Source of the DNA: Actinomycetota bacterium
Lineage (GTDB): Bacteria; Actinomycetota; AC-67
Assembly (NCBI GenBank): GCA_041658565.1
Contig: JBAZZY010000051.1
Location: 1 to 6,211, forward strand
DNA: 6,211 nt
Direction: 5' to 3'
Shown: positions 5,271 to 6,211 of the stretch, in pieces
Position numbering within the stretch: position 1 is the first letter of the stretch
How the letters are laid out: each line of letters opens with the position of its first letter
Made by a program: the position numbers and the translations under genes
Notes under the pieces: generated by a model
The model's input: only the letters and a program-made list of their open reading frames with translations
What the model was told of the DNA's origin: nothing
The model's database searches: none

Positions 5271-5519
5271 ATGAAGGCGAAGGCAGTGATTGTAATTGCG
5301 TCCGGTTGGACGATCGCCGTTCTGATCGCTTTCCTCCTTCGGTCGTCTTGTCCCAACCAGTGCCGGGGGGAAGACTGCAACTCGATCACGCTGATGGGGT
5401 GCACGCCGGGCATTACCTCCGCCCGCGGCCTCGTCGTCGGAGGGTTTGTTGCCCTGGCGGCAACCGCAGTCGGCCTGTGGATCATGCGACGTGAGGGGGC
5501 CAGCGGGAGATGGCATTGA
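5271..5519 (+). CDS. Cassette-encoded small protein, two membrane helices with cysteine-rich loop
   Basis: This encodes 82 residues and is not recognised as a known family. Helix 1 is about 4-23 (KAVIVIASGWTIAVLIAFLL). The loop (about 24-52) has four cysteines (C27, C31, C36, C44). Helix 2 is about 53-72 (GLVVGGFVALAATAVGLWIM), followed by a basic tail starting RREG. The charge pattern places both ends inside and the cysteine loop outside, where two disulfides could form. Its layout mirrors the cassette 1 protein, although the sequences are not clearly related. The stop codon is 31 bases before the attC. The strong ribosome site and good fit within the cassette support it as a real gene. Confidence 0.8.
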   Translation: MKAKAVIVIASGWTIAVLIAFLLRSSCPNQCRGEDCNSITLMGCTPGITSARGLVVGGFVALAATAVGLWIMRREGASGRWH

Positions 5520-5550
5520 CATCCTGGACCCACATGTTTGCGGGAGAGCT

Positions 5551-5616
5551 GCAGAACTCGCGGCTGGAACCGACGCTCGCCTTCGGCTCGCGCGGCTCAG
5601 CCGCAGAACGTTACCC
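5551..5616 (+). other. attC site of cassette 2
   Basis: This 66-base site has R'' GCAGAAC (5551-5557) and ends with the R' box GTTACCC (5610-5616) of the next cassette. Arms GCGGCTGGAACCG and CGGCTCAGCCGC pair with the usual extra base on the left arm. The centre holds GCC-TTC-GGC. Its arms differ from those of attC1, attC3 and attC4, so this cassette probably came from another source. Confidence 0.9.
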
Positions 5617-5933
5617 CGCGTAGCGCCCGCGCGCCTGGCGCGGTCTTGTACTCATCGGCCGGTCGATGCGCGATCACGCGCGGTGACTCGCCCCAGTTGC
5701 TTGCCGACGTGCAGGTCCACGGAGGCTTGGTATCGAACCGTGCTGGACAAGTGTCTCGTGCTACAACCTAGATGCGGATGATCGGTAGTCGGCTCAGTGC
5801 GGTGCTGCGACGCGGATCGGGGGTCTCGAACAACCGTGATTGGGAAGGGCAAACCCAAGGCCGGGGTAACTCGCGCGTACAACGGACGGGCACCGCGCTT
5901 CGCGCGGCGACCCGCCGCTGACGCGCAGAATCG
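5611..5933 (+). mobile_element. Cassette 3, no convincing gene (323 bp), copy A of a tandem pair
   Basis: Its boundaries are G|TTACCCC on both sides. R'' GGGTAAC (5864-5870) exactly matches its own 5' end. Small frames exist but none persuades. One on the minus strand (5652-5882) starts with TTG inside attC, and most base differences from copy B change its amino acids. One on the + strand (ATG 5772 to TGA 5921, 49 codons) runs through the whole attC and lacks a ribosome site. The cassette may carry a non-coding RNA or promoter, or be inert. It is nearly identical to cassette 4. Confidence 0.88.
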
Positions 5934-5939
5934 TTACCC
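5864..5939 (+). other. attC site of cassette 3
   Basis: This 76-base site has R'' GGGTAAC (5864-5870) and R' GTTACCC (5933-5939), fully complementary because the next cassette is a copy of this one. Arms GCGCGTACAACGG and CCGCTGACGCGC pair with one extra A on the left arm. The centre is a long stem, GGG..CCGCGC-TTC-GCGCGG...CCC. The outer arms are almost the same as in attC1. Confidence 0.92.
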
Positions 5940-6211
5940 CGCGTAGCGCCCGCGCGCCCGGCGCGGTCTTGTACTCATCGGCTGCTCGCCGCGCGATCAC
6001 GCGCGGTGACTCGTCCCAGTTGCTTGCCGACGTGCAGGTCCGCGGAGGCTTCGCATCGAACCGTGCGGGACAAGTGTCTCGTGCTACAACCTAGATGCGG
6101 ATGATCGGTGGTCGGCTCAGTGCGGTGCTGCGACGCGGATCGGGGGTCTCGAACAACCGTGATTGGGAAGGGCAAACCCAAGGCCGGGGTAACTCGCGCG
6201 TACAACGGACG
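5934..6211 (+). mobile_element. Cassette 4, copy B of the geneless cassette (cut by window end)
   Basis: The 278 bases present align without gaps to 5611-5888, with 11 differences (about 96% identity). The differences all lie in 5934-6110; the last 101 bases (6111-6211) are identical to 5788-5888. The offset is exactly 323 bases. It includes the start of its attC. Confidence 0.88.
6187..6211 (+). other. attC site of cassette 4 (partial, left half)
   Basis: R'' GGGTAAC (6187-6193) is followed by TC and the left arm GCGCGTACAACGG, identical to attC3. The right half lies beyond the window. Confidence 0.85.

Larger units (their letters stand above)
5244..5610 (+). mobile_element. Gene cassette 2 (367 bp)
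   Basis: The cassette runs from TTCTGCC to the G before TTACCCC. It contains one gene (5271-5519) with its own strong ribosome site. Its attC R'' box GCAGAAC (5551-5557) is the exact reverse complement of its own 5' end GTTCTGC (5243-5249). The neighbouring R' at its right end (GTTACCC) does not match R'', because it belongs to cassette 3. Confidence 0.92.
3689..6211 (+). mobile_element. Integron (intI + attI + at least four cassettes), right end outside the window
   Basis: intI is followed by a candidate attI at 4889-4907, then cassettes bounded at the G|TT points 4901|4902, 5243|5244, 5610|5611 and 5933|5934, each carrying an attC. The outer parts of attC1, attC3 and attC4 are nearly the same, as in sedentary chromosomal integrons. 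No transposase, resistance gene or qacE/sul-type 3' segment is seen, so a chromosomal rather than a class 1 clinical integron is likely. The array runs off the right end of the window. Confidence 0.9.

Noticed and set aside
5538..5771. 77-codon plus-strand frame spanning the attC of cassette 2 into cassette 3
   Set aside because: It crosses a cassette boundary and a full attC. The Arg/Ser/Ala-rich product is typical of a shadow frame in high-GC DNA.
5744..5774. Promoter-like TGGACA ... TAGATG in cassette 3
   Set aside because: The spacing is 19 bases, the -10 matches only three of six consensus bases, and copy B has lost one -35 base (GGGACA). Too weak to call.
5652..5882. 76-codon minus-strand frame, repeated at 5975-6205
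   Set aside because: It starts with TTG inside the attC left arm and has no ribosome site. Most differences between the two copies in this frame change amino acids (for example Y/C, Q/E, V/A, S/R), which argues against selection for a protein.
5611..6211. CRISPR or simple tandem repeat
   Set aside because: There are only two long units of 323 bases with attC ends and G|TT boundaries. They are cassettes, not repeat-spacer units.

Overview
The window looks like a piece of a high-GC, probably actinobacterial (Actinomycetota) chromosome, most likely from an uncultured lineage. The evidence is a TadE/Rv3654c-like pilus gene pair, a class E sortase, a PPOX-fold flavin/F420 protein, several genes whose -10-like hexamers sit almost on the start codon, and strong G/C bias throughout. 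No rRNA, tRNA or CRISPR is seen.

Region 1 (1-3447) is ordinary chromosome, all on the + strand. It holds the C-terminal end of a TadE-like protein, overlapped by a small TadE/G-like membrane protein; a PPOX-family protein; a class E sortase with a complete His-Cys-Arg active site; a large exported protein with two Ig/FN3-like domains, four close cysteine pairs, a Pro/Ser/Thr stalk and a C-terminal membrane anchor; and a 79-residue zinc-ribbon-like protein. The left part suggests a cell-surface theme: Tad-type pilus parts, a sortase and an anchored surface protein.

Region 2 (3448-6211) is an integron, the main discovery in the window. A gene for a true integron integrase (IntI) has all tyrosine-recombinase catalytic residues at the same spacing as in class 1 IntI1, plus the extra IntI-specific helix region. 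Downstream of its 3' end is a candidate attI (about 4889-4907), followed by an array of at least four cassettes: 4902-5243, 5244-5610, 5611-5933 and 5934 to beyond the window end. Each is bounded by an attC site (5187-5249, 5551-5616, 5864-5939, and 6187 onward, cut off). Each cassette's attC starts with an R'' box that is the reverse complement of the same cassette's own 5' end (7/7 bases for three cassettes, 6/7 for the first). This is what is expected if the cassettes once existed as circles and were inserted one by one.

Cassettes 1 and 2 each encode a small protein with two membrane helices and a cysteine-containing loop. Cassettes 3 and 4 are tandem copies of one 323-bp cassette without a convincing gene. 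intI points the same way as the cassettes and lies upstream of attI, the reverse of the usual divergent layout. Between the zinc-ribbon gene and intI lies a decapitated Xre/HigA-type helix-turn-helix gene, which suggests earlier gene loss or cassette decay at the integron edge.
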